Source of the DNA: JANPBY01 sp963805505
Lineage (GTDB): Bacteria > Actinomycetota > Actinomycetes > DATJPE01
Direction: 5' to 3'
DNA length: 64,000 bases
Assembly: GCA_963805505.1 (NCBI GenBank)
Contig: CAWDUP010000007.1
Location: forward strand, 310,001 to 374,000
This document shows positions 33,661 through 43,067 of the stretch, in pieces; within the stretch, counting starts at the first letter, position 1; each line of letters opens with the position of its first letter. Below the pieces are notes generated by a model that worked only from the letters and a program-made list of their open reading frames with translations, made no database searches and was not told the DNA's origin. Both the position numbers and the translations under genes were made by a program.

Positions 33661-35418
33661 ATGAGGATCTGGGGGAGCCCCCCGGCCAACCGCTGGTTGC
33701 TCCGTGGCTGGGTATTGGGGCTGACGCTGGCGGTTGCCGCTCCGGTCCTTCGTCGTGGCTACGTGCTCAGCTACGACATGGTCAGCGTCCCCCGCCAGTC
33801 GCTGCTTCCCGACTCGCTGGGTCTTGGCGAATCGCTTCCGAGGGCCGTCCCGGCAGAGGTGGTCGTCGTCGCTCTCAGCCACGCTGTCGAGGGTCAGTGG
33901 ATCCAGAAGGCCCTCCTCGTGGTCCTCCTCCTGACGGCAGGTCTGGGCGCCGCCGCCTTGGTCCCAACGGATCGCATCCTGATCGCAGCGGTAGCCGCCA
34001 CCGCCTATGTGTGGAATCCGTACGTCGCTGAGCGACTTGTTCTCGGCCACTGGTGGCTCCTGCTCGGGTACGGCTGCCTGCCGTGGTTGGTGTTGTGGAC
34101 CACGCGGATGGCCAGCGGCAGGCGAGGCGCCCTACCTGCCCTTGTCCTGGTCGCTGCGGCTGGCTCGATGGTCCCGACCGCAGGGCTGTTGAGCAGCCTG
34201 GTCGTCGTCACCGTCCTCATCGCCTGCCTGGACTGGAGCGACAGGATGCGGGCAGCACAACGGCTGGGCCTCGTTCTTGGGGCTCTCGTGGCCGTGCAGG
34301 CTGTCTGGTGGTTGCCAGGCCTGCTGCACGAGACGGCATCAACAGGTGGCGCTGGACCGTTTGCCGCCCGCTCCGAGGGAGCTGGGGGAGTGCTGGTCAG
34401 CCTGCTCGGGCTCGGCGGGATCTGGAACGCCGACGTCGTGCCCAACAGCCGGACCACGCCGATGGTTGTACTTTCAGCCGGGCTGGTCGTGCTGGGCGTC
34501 GCGTACGGCTGGCCCTTCTTGCGAGCGCGGCTGGGGGGTCGTCTCACGTACGCGCTGCTGGGCCTTGGCGCAGGGGGGCTCCTCCTGTCCGCCTGGACCA
34601 GCAGCGCCTTGGGCGGCGCAGTGCTGGAAAGGTCGGCCACCTTGTTCGCGGGGGCGGAAGTCTTCCGGGATGCCCAGAAGTTCGTGGCCTTGTGGGCGCT
34701 CCCGGTTGCGTTGTTGGTCGCTTTGGCCGCAGAGCGCCTCGGTGGTGCGGTGAGAGACCTTTCCGGCCGACGAGCGCTCATGGCCGCCGCGGTGCTCCTG
34801 CCGCTCGTCGTGCTACCGGACCTTGCCTGGGGCGTCGCGGGCCGGCTCCAGCCGGTCGCGCTGCCGACGAGCTGGGCTGCGGCCCGACAGACGGTCGCGC
34901 AATCCGCGGCCCCCGGAGACGTGCTCGTCCTCCCGTGGGGAGCGTTTCGCGCCTTCTCCTTCAACGGGCGTCGGACCAGCCTCGATCCCGCGCCGAGGTG
35001 GTTGCCGCGACCCAGTGTCGTCGACGGCCGGCTCGCAGTGGCCGACTCGACAGGCGAAGTCACGATCGTTGGGGAGGAGTCGCGTCGCGCGGTCGAGGTG
35101 GGCGTCTTGGTGAGCGAGAACGAGCCTGCCAGCGAGCGCCTTGCTGAGCTGGGAATAGGTTGGGTCGTCGTCGAGCGGGACACGCCCGGTGACGTACCCG
35201 TGAACCTGTTCGTCGGCTTGATCCCGGTAAGCCGCTCGGCGTCCCTCGAGCTCTGGCGGGTCCCGGGTGCGGCGCCCGGGCCAGGATGGGGTCGGGGGAC
35301 CGTCCCGGTCGTCGTGGTGGACCTAGCGGTCGTCGGTTTGCTCTTGGGTGCGTCCTTGTCCCTGATTCGGTCCACACCGCGGCGTCGGTTGCTACCATCG
35401 GGCGACGCCTCTAGGTGA
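33661..35418 (+). CDS. Large polytopic membrane protein, probable GT-C type glycosyltransferase
   Basis: 585 aa with about 12-13 transmembrane helices and a C-terminal extracytoplasmic region (about 400-550). The early loop RGYVLSYDMVSVPRQSLLPD carries an Asp in the first external loop, as in GT-C enzymes. YVWNPYVAERLVLGHWWLLLGYGCLPW and VFRDAQKFVALWALPVALL resemble arabinofuranosyl and mannosyl transferases of actinobacteria. It is smaller than AftD. Substrate unknown; the context (GT4, AftD, flippase) points to cell-envelope polysaccharide. Confidence 0.7.
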   Translation: MRIWGSPPANRWLLRGWVLGLTLAVAAPVLRRGYVLSYDMVSVPRQSLLPDSLGLGESLPRAVPAEVVVVALSHAVEGQWIQKALLVVLLLTAGLGAAALVPTDRILIAAVAATAYVWNPYVAERLVLGHWWLLLGYGCLPWLVLWTTRMASGRRGALPALVLVAAAGSMVPTAGLLSSLVVVTVLIACLDWSDRMRAAQRLGLVLGALVAVQAVWWLPGLLHETASTGGAGPFAARSEGAGGVLVSLLGLGGIWNADVVPNSRTTPMVVLSAGLVVLGVAYGWPFLRARLGGRLTYALLGLGAGGLLLSAWTSSALGGAVLERSATLFAGAEVFRDAQKFVALWALPVALLVALAAERLGGAVRDLSGRRALMAAAVLLPLVVLPDLAWGVAGRLQPVALPTSWAAARQTVAQSAAPGDVLVLPWGAFRAFSFNGRRTSLDPAPRWLPRPSVVDGRLAVADSTGEVTIVGEESRRAVEVGVLVSENEPASERLAELGIGWVVVERDTPGDVPVNLFVGLIPVSRSASLELWRVPGAAPGPGWGRGTVPVVVVDLAVVGLLLGASLSLIRSTPRRRLLPSGDASR

Positions 35419-35442
35419 TGCGTCCCGATGGAAGGACCCTTC

Positions 35443-35577
35443 ATGGTCGGCGGACTGATCTCCGTGGGTGTGGGTGTCGTGCTGGCCGGCCTGTTGTCCT
35501 TTACGGGAGCCTCTCTTGCCACCAGCGTCACTCCGGAGCCGATCACGGCTCCGCTGGTGGTCTACGGCACCAACTAG
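35443..35577 (+). CDS. DUF2613 family small membrane protein
   Basis: 44 aa. MVGGLISVGVGVVLAGLLSF is a single transmembrane or signal-like helix, followed by TPEPITAPLVVYGTN, which is the conserved end of the actinobacterial DUF2613 family (PEPxxxPLVVYG). ATG 35443 has GGAAGGA 7 nt upstream; ATG 35428 would add five residues. It lies 24 nt after the GT-C gene, so it is probably co-transcribed. The function of the family is unknown. Confidence 0.85.
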   Translation: MVGGLISVGVGVVLAGLLSFTGASLATSVTPEPITAPLVVYGTN

Positions 35578-35587
35578 CTCGATCGGC

Positions 35588-36820
35588 TCACAGCCACTCA
35601 CCGGACGAGCCCTTCGGGCCTGACAGGGTCACTGGTTCCATGTCCTCGACCATGGAGGAGTCGACCAGGCCGTGCTGTGTGGCGACCGCGGCCAGCACGG
35701 CGCCGAACTCCTCGGCAGTGGTCGACCACGAGAACTGCTCAGCGCGAGCCTTCGCCGCCCGGCCGAGCTCGTCGCGCAGCCGACAGTCTCGCAGGATCCT
35801 CCCCAAGGCGTCGGTGAACTCCTTGCTTCCCCCGTCGACAACCAGGCCGGTGACCCCATCCACGATCGACTCGGCGACTCCGGCGGCTGACCGGTAGCCG
35901 ATGGCCGGGACGCCGTACGTCGCCGCTTCGACCACAACCAGGCCCCATCCCTCCTTCAGTGACGGGATGGCCAGGACCCATGCCCGCGCGAGCTCGTTGG
36001 CCTTCTGCTCGTCGTCCACGAATCCGGTGAACTCGACGATGTCGTGGACATCCAGAGCCACGGCGTCGGCCCGTAGCTGGTCGGCCCACCAACCATCTCC
36101 CACGACGCGGACGTGAAGATCCGGGAACTCGTGGCGCAGATCGGCTGCCGCTTCGAGCAGGTGGAGCACCTGCTTGTGCGGCACCAGGCGGCCGAGGCAG
36201 ACGATGGTGGGCGTTGTGGAACGTGTTTCGGTGACCGGCAGCGCGGCGCTCACACCGTTGTGAACGACGGCGATCCGCGAACCGTCGACCCCGAGAGCCT
36301 CGAGCTCGTCGCGGGTTGCTCGTGAGACCGCGACGTACGCGCTACGCCGGTAGATGAGGGGTGCCAGCCGTGACTCCACCCACCATCCGAGGCGAGCAGC
36401 AGTGCGGCCGTAGACCACCGGCCACATCTCGCGGTGCACGTGATGCACAAGGGCGACGACGGGAGCTCGGGTCGCGAACGGGCTCAGGAATGGGACGCCG
36501 TTCTGCACGTCGATGACCAGGTCGACCGGGCCGAGACGTCGAGTGAGCAGGTCGAACCAGGCGCGGGGGAGGACGGACAGCTTGCCTCCGCGCCGCCGGT
36601 AGTGAACACCCTCGAGCTCGGAGTCTCTTGGACTGGTCCGATGGTCGGCGGAAAACACCGTGACGCGGTTCCCGCTCAGGGCCAAGGCGCGTGCGACGAC
36701 CTCGACGTACAGCTCCGAGCCACCACCCTCGGGATTGCTGGTGTCCCGCCGATTGAAGAAGACGATCCCCAGCCCCCCGGGGCGGGGCTGTCGGGCGCTG
36801 CGATAGCGGCTGTGTCTCAC
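35588..36820 (-). CDS. Glycosyltransferase family 4 (GT-B fold)
   Basis: 410 aa. N-terminal Rossmann domain with GLGIVFFNRRDTSNPEGGGSE (acceptor loop GGGSE) and VALVHHVHREMWP. The C-terminal nucleotide-sugar domain has VVHNGVS, IVCLGRLVPHKQVLHLLEA and SLKEGWGLVVVEAATYGVPAIGY, the ExxGxxxxE donor motif of retaining GT4 enzymes. Likely a cytoplasmic enzyme that builds the lipid-linked glycan for the adjacent flippase. Convergent with DUF2613, with only 10 nt between the stops. Confidence 0.9.
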   Translation of the reverse strand: MRHSRYRSARQPRPGGLGIVFFNRRDTSNPEGGGSELYVEVVARALALSGNRVTVFSADHRTSPRDSELEGVHYRRRGGKLSVLPRAWFDLLTRRLGPVDLVIDVQNGVPFLSPFATRAPVVALVHHVHREMWPVVYGRTAARLGWWVESRLAPLIYRRSAYVAVSRATRDELEALGVDGSRIAVVHNGVSAALPVTETRSTTPTIVCLGRLVPHKQVLHLLEAAADLRHEFPDLHVRVVGDGWWADQLRADAVALDVHDIVEFTGFVDDEQKANELARAWVLAIPSLKEGWGLVVVEAATYGVPAIGYRSAAGVAESIVDGVTGLVVDGGSKEFTDALGRILRDCRLRDELGRAAKARAEQFSWSTTAEEFGAVLAAVATQHGLVDSSMVEDMEPVTLSGPKGSSGEWL

Positions 36821-36891
36821 CCCTGCATCCTTTCGGACAAAGGGGAGCCGAGTGCGCAGACCGAGAGACCAGGCTCAGGTACCGTCCGGCT

Positions 36892-37638
36892 GTGCCTGAC
36901 CCGGAGCGATCCCCGCACGCTCTGGCGACCGGCCGACGAAGCCTGGCGCTGATGCGGTCTTTCCGTACAGAGCAGTCCGACCCGGCTGGCTTCTACGGAT
37001 TCCTGGCGGACGACACCGTCGAGCAGCTGACGGGGTTCGTCTCACTAGATGGCGCGAGCCTGCTCGACGTCGGTGGCGGCCCTGGATACTTCGCCGAGGC
37101 ATTCGGTCGTGCGGGGGCGCACTACCTCGCGGTTGACGCGGACGCCGGTGAGCTGGGTGCTGCCGGCCAACCCGCAACTGGCACGGTCCAGGCAAGCGGG
37201 ATGGCGCTGCCCGTCGCCGACGAGGCGGTCGACGTCTGCTTCTCGTCCAACGTGCTCGAGCACGTTTCGGATCCGTGGCGGATGGCTGACGAGATGGTGC
37301 GCGTGACCCGGCGGGGCGGGACGATCTTCCTCTCGTTCACTCTCTGGTGGGGACCATGGGGAGGGCACGAGACATCGCCGTGGCACTACCTGGGAGGGGG
37401 GCGGGCAGCCCGGCGCTATCAGCGGCGGACCGGCCACCCTCCCAAGAACGTCTACGGGGAGTCGCTGTTCGCGGTTCGCGCTGGTGATGCGCTGAACTGG
37501 GCGCGGAGATGCCCGCTCGTTGACGTCGTCGATGCCTTCCCTCGCTACCACCCCCGCTGGGCTCACCCGTTGGTGCACCTCCCGCTCGTGCGGGAGGTGA
37601 CGATGTGGAACCTCGCCATGGTGCTCAGGAGGACCTGA
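36892..37638 (+). CDS. Class I SAM-dependent methyltransferase
   Basis: 248 aa. The SAM-binding motif I is SLLDVGGGPGYFAEAFG, followed by the acidic residue in YLAVDAD and a motif IV-like region VDVCFSSNVLEHVSDPW, typical of the UbiE/COQ5-like class. The following gene starts 34 nt inside its 3' end, which suggests a functional link to the AftD-like glycosyltransferase, such as O-methylation of a sugar or lipid carrier (inference). Confidence 0.87.
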   Translation: MPDPERSPHALATGRRSLALMRSFRTEQSDPAGFYGFLADDTVEQLTGFVSLDGASLLDVGGGPGYFAEAFGRAGAHYLAVDADAGELGAAGQPATGTVQASGMALPVADEAVDVCFSSNVLEHVSDPWRMADEMVRVTRRGGTIFLSFTLWWGPWGGHETSPWHYLGGGRAARRYQRRTGHPPKNVYGESLFAVRAGDALNWARRCPLVDVVDAFPRYHPRWAHPLVHLPLVREVTMWNLAMVLRRT

Positions 37639-40600
37639 CCGTTTCCAGCCGGCAACAGCGCTTGCGGATATGGGCGGTCTGCTCGGTGCTCGCCGGTCTC
37701 GTGTTCATCCAGGCGCCGGGGCTGGTCGTCACCGACACCAAGCTGGATCTCACGGCAAACCCGGTCGGCTGGCTGGGCCGTGCCCTGCACCTCTGGGAAC
37801 CGCACGGGTGGCTCGGGCAGGTCCAGAACCAGGCGTACGGCTACCTGTTCCCCATGGGGCCGTTCTTCGCACTCGGGCACCTGCTGGCCCTCCCCGAGTG
37901 GGTGGTGCAGCGCCTGTGGACCAGCCTTCTGCTCTGCCTGGCAGTCGTGGGGGTCGCGCGGCTTGCTGGTCGCCTGCGGATCGGCACTCCCACCGCCGCG
38001 CTGGCTGCAGGCGTCCTCTATGCGCTTTCCCCGCGATTCCTCACGACGCTCGGGGCAAACAGCGCCGAGACGCTTCCGATGGCGCTGGCCCCATGGATCG
38101 TGCTGCCCCTCGTCGGAGCCACCATCTCTGGGCGCCACCGCAGTGGCGCCGCTCGGTCGGGCTTGGTTGTTCTCGCCTGCGGCGCGGTCAACGCAGTCGC
38201 TACGTTGGCGGTTCTGGTGATTCCTGCTACCTACCTGGTGACGCGGGAACGAAATCGGGCCCGGCTGCGGTTGATGGTGCTCTGGGCGGCGGCTGTTCTC
38301 GCGGCCACGTTCTGGTGGCTGGTGCCTCTTGTCCTGCTCGGGGGAGTGAGCCCGCCATTCCTGGACTGGATCGAGAGCGCGCGGATCACCACGATTCCGA
38401 CCAACCTGGTTGAGACCCTGCGGGGCACGTCCCACTGGGTCGCCTTCGTCCTGGACCGATCGGGCCCGTTCTGGCAGGGCGGGTGGTTGCTGGTGACGAA
38501 TCCCGTCGCCATCCTCGACACAGGGCTCGTCGCCGGACTGGGCCTGTACGGGCTCGCCCGGCGGGACCTGCCGGAACGACGCTGGCTGGCCCTGACGGCA
38601 CTCGTCGGGGTCGTCGCGGTGACCTTCGGCCATGTTGGCCCGTTGGCTGCGCCGTGGGCCGCGTGGGCTCAGGGCCTACTGGACGGCGTGCTTGCGCCGA
38701 TGCGCAACATCCACAAGTTCGATCCGTTGATCCGCCTCCCGTTGACGTTGGCCGCGGCCCATGCATTGACCGTGCTGGGCCGACAGGTGAACTCGATCAG
38801 GGCGCCGGGCCTTCGCTCGATGAGCGTTGGCCTGGCCGGCGTCGTGATGATCGGCGTGGCGAGCCCGCTCCTGCTCGAGAGCCTCCCGCCCCGCGACGCA
38901 TTTTCCGCGATCCCCGGCTACTGGCAGGACACGGCAGACTGGCTGGCCAAGCGATCCGACGGTGCGGCGATCGTGGTGCCGGGAGCCTCCTTCGGGACCT
39001 TCTATTGGGGGGATCCTCGCGACGAGCCGCTTCAACCGTTGGCCGGAACCCCGTGGACGGTCCGGGATGCTGTGCCGCTGGCGCCCGCAGGCACGATCCG
39101 CTGGCTCGATGGCATTGAGGACCACCTCGCTGGTGGCCAGGGGGGCCCCGGCCTGACCGCACTGTTCCGCCGGGCGGGAATCCGCTACGTGGTGGTTCGG
39201 AACGACCTCGATTACACGCGCGCAGAGTCACCTCGGCCAGTTCTGGTGCACGCAGCGCTGTCGGGCAGCCCGGGCGTCGCAAAAGTGGCGCAGTTCGGCG
39301 GTGTGGTGGGCGGCGGTAGCCGGCCGGGATTTCGCGTCGATGAGGGCTTGGACCTTCCCTACCGGGCTGTCGAAGTTTATGAGGTGGCAGAGCCCCGCCC
39401 CCGATTCGAACTACAACCCGTGGCAGGCGCTGCCATCGTTTCGGGGGATTCCACCGCCGTGGCAGATCTCGCCGACGCGGGCTTTGACTCTGCGCGCTCG
39501 CTCGTGATGGCCGGAGACGTACCTACCCGTTGGACGGGCTGGGTGGACCGCCCGAGCGACGTCATCCAAACCGACACCTACCGCCGACGGGAGGTCAACT
39601 TCGGTCGGGTTCACGACCACTCGTCCCAAACCCTCGGCCCGGATGATCCACTGCGGCTCGGCAGCTCGACCCGGGACTATCTGCCGTATCCCGATGCCTT
39701 CAGCACGGTCGCCGTCCCGATGGGAGGCGAGGTCCGCGCTTCGTCGTCGCAGTCCGACGCAGGCGCGCCCGGTGGCAGCGACCCGGAACACCAGCCGTTT
39801 GCCGCTGTGGACGGCGACTCCCGGACAACCTGGAGCTCATCCGCGCCCCAGGGCGCTCTTGGCCAGTGGATCGAGCTCACAGCAGATCACCCCGTTTCAG
39901 GAATCGCGACCGTGCGCGTCAACCGAGATGTCTTCGGCCTCTACCCAACGAGCCTGCGCGTGACCGGAGAACACGGGTCTGTAGACGTCGCCGTCGACGA
40001 CCCGCTCAGGGCGGTCAGAGTTGAGATCCCCGGGGGAACAACGCGCACGATCCGGGTCGAGCCGCTTCAGATCAGCGACGGCGGGCGTGGGGTGTCCTTC
40101 GTCGTGGCGGACCTGCGCCTTCCTGGCGTTGTCGTGCGCCGTCCGCTTCAGCTGCCTCGGGCGGCAGCCGGCACCGACCGGATAGTTCTGACAGCTGCCG
40201 CGGATCGGCCCGGTTGTGTGCTTGTCGGGTCGCGCCCGTTGTGCAGCGAGCGGCTCGTGCGAGGCGGCGAAGAGGACACGGGGATGGATCGGCTGTTGAG
40301 CGGGATCAGTGGCAGCTGGCGGATCTCGGGGACTGCGGTACCTAAGCCCGGGCCCGCCCTGGACGCCTGGCTCGCGCCAGCCGAAGGCATCCGAGCCGCA
40401 GCCAGCAGCAGCAATGTGCAGGACCCCAGGGGGGGAGCCCAACGCGCGGTGGACGGCCGGTTGGAGACCGGTTGGGTGGCAGCGCCCGGTGACCGGACTC
40501 CGAACATCACCTTGACGTGGGAGGTGCCGAGGATCATCCGCGGTCTGTCGGTCCGGTTGGACCCCGCCCTTGCCGCCTCAGCGCCGACGATGGTGAGCGC

Positions 40601-41840
40601 CCTGGGTGACAACGGCATCGTTCAGCGCGCCCCTGTCGGTTCGGACAACATCGCCCGATTCCATCGCGGCATCGTGACCTCGTCATTGGTCGTGAGCTTC
40701 CCGGCCATCCGGCCGGAAGGGTCGATCGACCCATTCACGGGACGCAGTGACCTGCTTCCGGTGGGCGTCTCCGAGCTGATGCCCCTGGGGGCACAGGACC
40801 TCGTCCGCCCAGACGACGGCGCCGAACGACTACTGGCTCCGTGTGGGACCGGGCCGACCCTCTACGTCGACGGACGATTCATGCGCACTGCGGTGACAGG
40901 CACCCGGTCCTCGATCATGAACCTGCAGCCGCAGGAATGGTCGATCTGCGGCCCTGCGACAGTGTCGCTGGGCGACAACGCACGGATTTCGACCAAGCCC
41001 TCGCTGACGTGGCGCGCCGCGCAGGTACGCCTGGACGCCCGGGGCATCTCACCGGCGCCGCAACCCATTGCGCCAACTGGCCCGTTGACGGTACTCGTCG
41101 ACAACCCCGACGAGCGAAAGCTTGGTCTGCCTGAACGAACGTCGGCCCAGCTGCTCAGCGTGCTCGAGAATGCGAATGCAGGATGGGTGGCGCACTGGAG
41201 TGATGGGAGCCGGTTGGAGCCCGTGACTTTGGACGGCTGGCACCAGGGTTGGGTCGTCCCCGCCGGTGCGCCGGGAACCGTCACGCTGACCTACGCACCG
41301 CAGCGAACGTATGCCCTTGGCCTGACTGCGGGGTTGGTGCTTGCCCTCGGCCTCCTGGTGCTGGCCCTGCGCCCCGATCGCCGCCCAGGCCACCGGCTGG
41401 CCCCCGCGGGTGCGACGAGCAGCGATCGCGTCGTCTATGTACTAGCCCTAGGCTGGTTGGCTGGAGCCGTGGGGCTGGTCTTCGGGCTCGCGGCGATGGC
41501 CGCAAAGCGGGTCCGATGGTTCGAGCGAGTCCGCCCATTTCTTGCCGGGGGGCTGTTCGTCATTGCCGGGCTCGGTTTCGTGTTCCGACCCTGGACCGCG
41601 CCGGCGGGGTACGCCGGCCTACTGGGATGGCCCCAGGCCGTAGCGCTCGGCGCCCTGGCTTTGGCGGTGCTCCCGCTGTCAACCCACCAGGTGCCGGAAG
41701 CGCTGCGTGGGACGCTCAATGAGGACCCAGCTCAGCCAGGCGGCGACCAGGCTGAGGCTGAGAGTCAGGACGAGCACCTCGAAGAAGTGGCCGGTGAAGG
41801 GCTGCTCGCCCAAGAGCCGGAAGACGACGTCCAGCAGTAA
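37605..41840 (+). CDS. AftD-like alpha-(1->3)-arabinofuranosyltransferase (GT-C)
   Basis: 1411 aa, the usual AftD size. The N-terminal about 430 residues are a GT-C core with some 11 helices and the early catalytic-type loop VVTDTKLDLTANP. YLFPMGPFFALGHLL and MRNIHKFDPLIRLPLTL are AftD family hallmarks. A large extracytoplasmic region follows, with two F5/8-type carbohydrate-binding modules (near 711-780 and 929-1000: AVDGDSRTTWSSS and AVDGRLETGWVAA). C-terminal helices lie near 1235-1350. GTG 37605 has GGGAGG 7 nt upstream. The last 54 codons run antisense through the end of the acyltransferase gene and give an acidic tail, which is odd. AftD adds arabinofuranose to envelope arabinan in mycobacteria; the product here is unknown. 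Confidence 0.88.
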   Translation: MEPRHGAQEDLTVSSRQQRLRIWAVCSVLAGLVFIQAPGLVVTDTKLDLTANPVGWLGRALHLWEPHGWLGQVQNQAYGYLFPMGPFFALGHLLALPEWVVQRLWTSLLLCLAVVGVARLAGRLRIGTPTAALAAGVLYALSPRFLTTLGANSAETLPMALAPWIVLPLVGATISGRHRSGAARSGLVVLACGAVNAVATLAVLVIPATYLVTRERNRARLRLMVLWAAAVLAATFWWLVPLVLLGGVSPPFLDWIESARITTIPTNLVETLRGTSHWVAFVLDRSGPFWQGGWLLVTNPVAILDTGLVAGLGLYGLARRDLPERRWLALTALVGVVAVTFGHVGPLAAPWAAWAQGLLDGVLAPMRNIHKFDPLIRLPLTLAAAHALTVLGRQVNSIRAPGLRSMSVGLAGVVMIGVASPLLLESLPPRDAFSAIPGYWQDTADWLAKRSDGAAIVVPGASFGTFYWGDPRDEPLQPLAGTPWTVRDAVPLAPAGTIRWLDGIEDHLAGGQGGPGLTALFRRAGIRYVVVRNDLDYTRAESPRPVLVHAALSGSPGVAKVAQFGGVVGGGSRPGFRVDEGLDLPYRAVEVYEVAEPRPRFELQPVAGAAIVSGDSTAVADLADAGFDSARSLVMAGDVPTRWTGWVDRPSDVIQTDTYRRREVNFGRVHDHSSQTLGPDDPLRLGSSTRDYLPYPDAFSTVAVPMGGEVRASSSQSDAGAPGGSDPEHQPFAAVDGDSRTTWSSSAPQGALGQWIELTADHPVSGIATVRVNRDVFGLYPTSLRVTGEHGSVDVAVDDPLRAVRVEIPGGTTRTIRVEPLQISDGGRGVSFVVADLRLPGVVVRRPLQLPRAAAGTDRIVLTAAADRPGCVLVGSRPLCSERLVRGGEEDTGMDRLLSGISGSWRISGTAVPKPGPALDAWLAPAEGIRAAASSSNVQDPRGGAQRAVDGRLETGWVAAPGDRTPNITLTWEVPRIIRGLSVRLDPALAASAPTMVSALGDNGIVQRAPVGSDNIARFHRGIVTSSLVVSFPAIRPEGSIDPFTGRSDLLPVGVSELMPLGAQDLVRPDDGAERLLAPCGTGPTLYVDGRFMRTAVTGTRSSIMNLQPQEWSICGPATVSLGDNARISTKPSLTWRAAQVRLDARGISPAPQPIAPTGPLTVLVDNPDERKLGLPERTSAQLLSVLENANAGWVAHWSDGSRLEPVTLDGWHQGWVVPAGAPGTVTLTYAPQRTYALGLTAGLVLALGLLVLALRPDRRPGHRLAPAGATSSDRVVYVLALGWLAGAVGLVFGLAAMAAKRVRWFERVRPFLAGGLFVIAGLGFVFRPWTAPAGYAGLLGWPQAVALGALALAVLPLSTHQVPEALRGTLNEDPAQPGGDQAEAESQDEHLEEVAGEGLLAQEPEDDVQQ

Positions 41841-42929
41841 GACGTGCCACAAGAACAACCCGTACGAGATGCGCCCGAGGAAGAGCATCGGGCGTGACTC
41901 AAGCGCCTTGTGAGTGCGAGTTCCGTGGCCGAAAGCGGCAGGGATCACGATCAGGACCGCGATGAACCCATAGAGGACGAACTTCACCAGCGCCTGGAGC
42001 GGAGAGGAGAAGCCGCCGAGCCCGCGCGGCCCGGCCAGGGGCGAGGAAGCCACGAGCAGCAGGCCGGCGGCAAGGGTCCACATCGTCCACGGCGTCCGCG
42101 CGACGTCGAGCAGAGCGGCGGTGATCCGACCGGGCACCTCCCGCGCGCCAACGACGAGGAGCCCGAGCGCGAGCCCTGGCCCAAACCAGGCCAGGTAGCC
42201 GGGCAGCCAGAGGCCAGCGATCGACCGGTCGAGCACCTCCGTCGTCTGGACGAAGGTCGTCCACCCCAGTCCCACGGCCACCAGGCCGGCGCAGAAGGCC
42301 AGCGCCGCTCGCAGTCCGCGCCCGCGCAACACACGCACCAACGCCATGCCGATCAGCGGCAGGACGAGGTAGAACGCGACCTCGGTGCAGAGGCTCCACA
42401 TCTGGGTCAGTCCGGGGACGAGCTCACCAGGTCGGTAGATCTGCGTGAGTGTCATGTTGGCGACGATCACATCCGGGTCAGCATCGGCGTTCGCGGGGAG
42501 CAGCCAGAAGGCCGCGACGACCGCGAGCCAGTAAGCCGGAAGAATGCGCAGCGCCCGCCGCCACAGGTACTTCCTCGTCGAGGGTCTGCGGCCAGTCGAC
42601 AGTCCTTGCTCCGCCCAGGGGATGACCAGGAGGAGACCCGACAGCACGAAGAAGATGGCGACGCCGACGTCCATCCGGGCGATCAGTCCTCCGACGGTTC
42701 CGTGCAGCGAGGCCCCCGTCTGGAAGCCAACGTGGGTGAGCAGCACGGCCAGGCTCCCCGCTGCCCGCATGGCATCCAGTGCAGGAATTCGGTAGCCGGC
42801 GATCGATGGGCCACCATCTGTTCCTGGCACGAGTTGGTCAGCCGGGCGATCGGACGTACCGACCGGCTGGTTCAGCTGCATGCTCTCCGTCTCAGGGGTC
42901 GCCGAACGATCCTCGGCAGTCTGACTCAT
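41679..42929 (-). CDS. Acyltransferase 3 family membrane protein (OafA-like)
   Basis: 416 aa. About 30-40 variable residues lead to the family core: IPALDAMRAAGSLAVLLTHVGF (catalytic-type His after the first helix), GVAIFFVLSGLLLVIPW, KYLWRRALRILPAYW and QMWSLCTEVAFYLVLPL. About ten helices follow, ending in FLWHVLLLDVVF. It O-acylates extracellular sugars, consistent with the envelope-glycan neighbourhood. ATG 42929 is the start I prefer; a longer upstream reading would run antisense through the DUF3068 gene. It shares 162 nt with the AftD-like gene end to end. Confidence 0.9.
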   Translation of the reverse strand: MSQTAEDRSATPETESMQLNQPVGTSDRPADQLVPGTDGGPSIAGYRIPALDAMRAAGSLAVLLTHVGFQTGASLHGTVGGLIARMDVGVAIFFVLSGLLLVIPWAEQGLSTGRRPSTRKYLWRRALRILPAYWLAVVAAFWLLPANADADPDVIVANMTLTQIYRPGELVPGLTQMWSLCTEVAFYLVLPLIGMALVRVLRGRGLRAALAFCAGLVAVGLGWTTFVQTTEVLDRSIAGLWLPGYLAWFGPGLALGLLVVGAREVPGRITAALLDVARTPWTMWTLAAGLLLVASSPLAGPRGLGGFSSPLQALVKFVLYGFIAVLIVIPAAFGHGTRTHKALESRPMLFLGRISYGLFLWHVLLLDVVFRLLGEQPFTGHFFEVLVLTLSLSLVAAWLSWVLIERPTQRFRHLVG

Positions 42930-43067
42930 CTGGTCTGAGTCTGCTGTCGCAACGCCCGAAACGTCGCGCCCGCTGGGGCGACCTGGTTGTTCACGGGGCG
43001 GAAGGCGCCGGTTTCCGATACCTTCCGGCTTGGCGACCGGGACTCTGGCGTCCGGCGAAGGTGAGGA

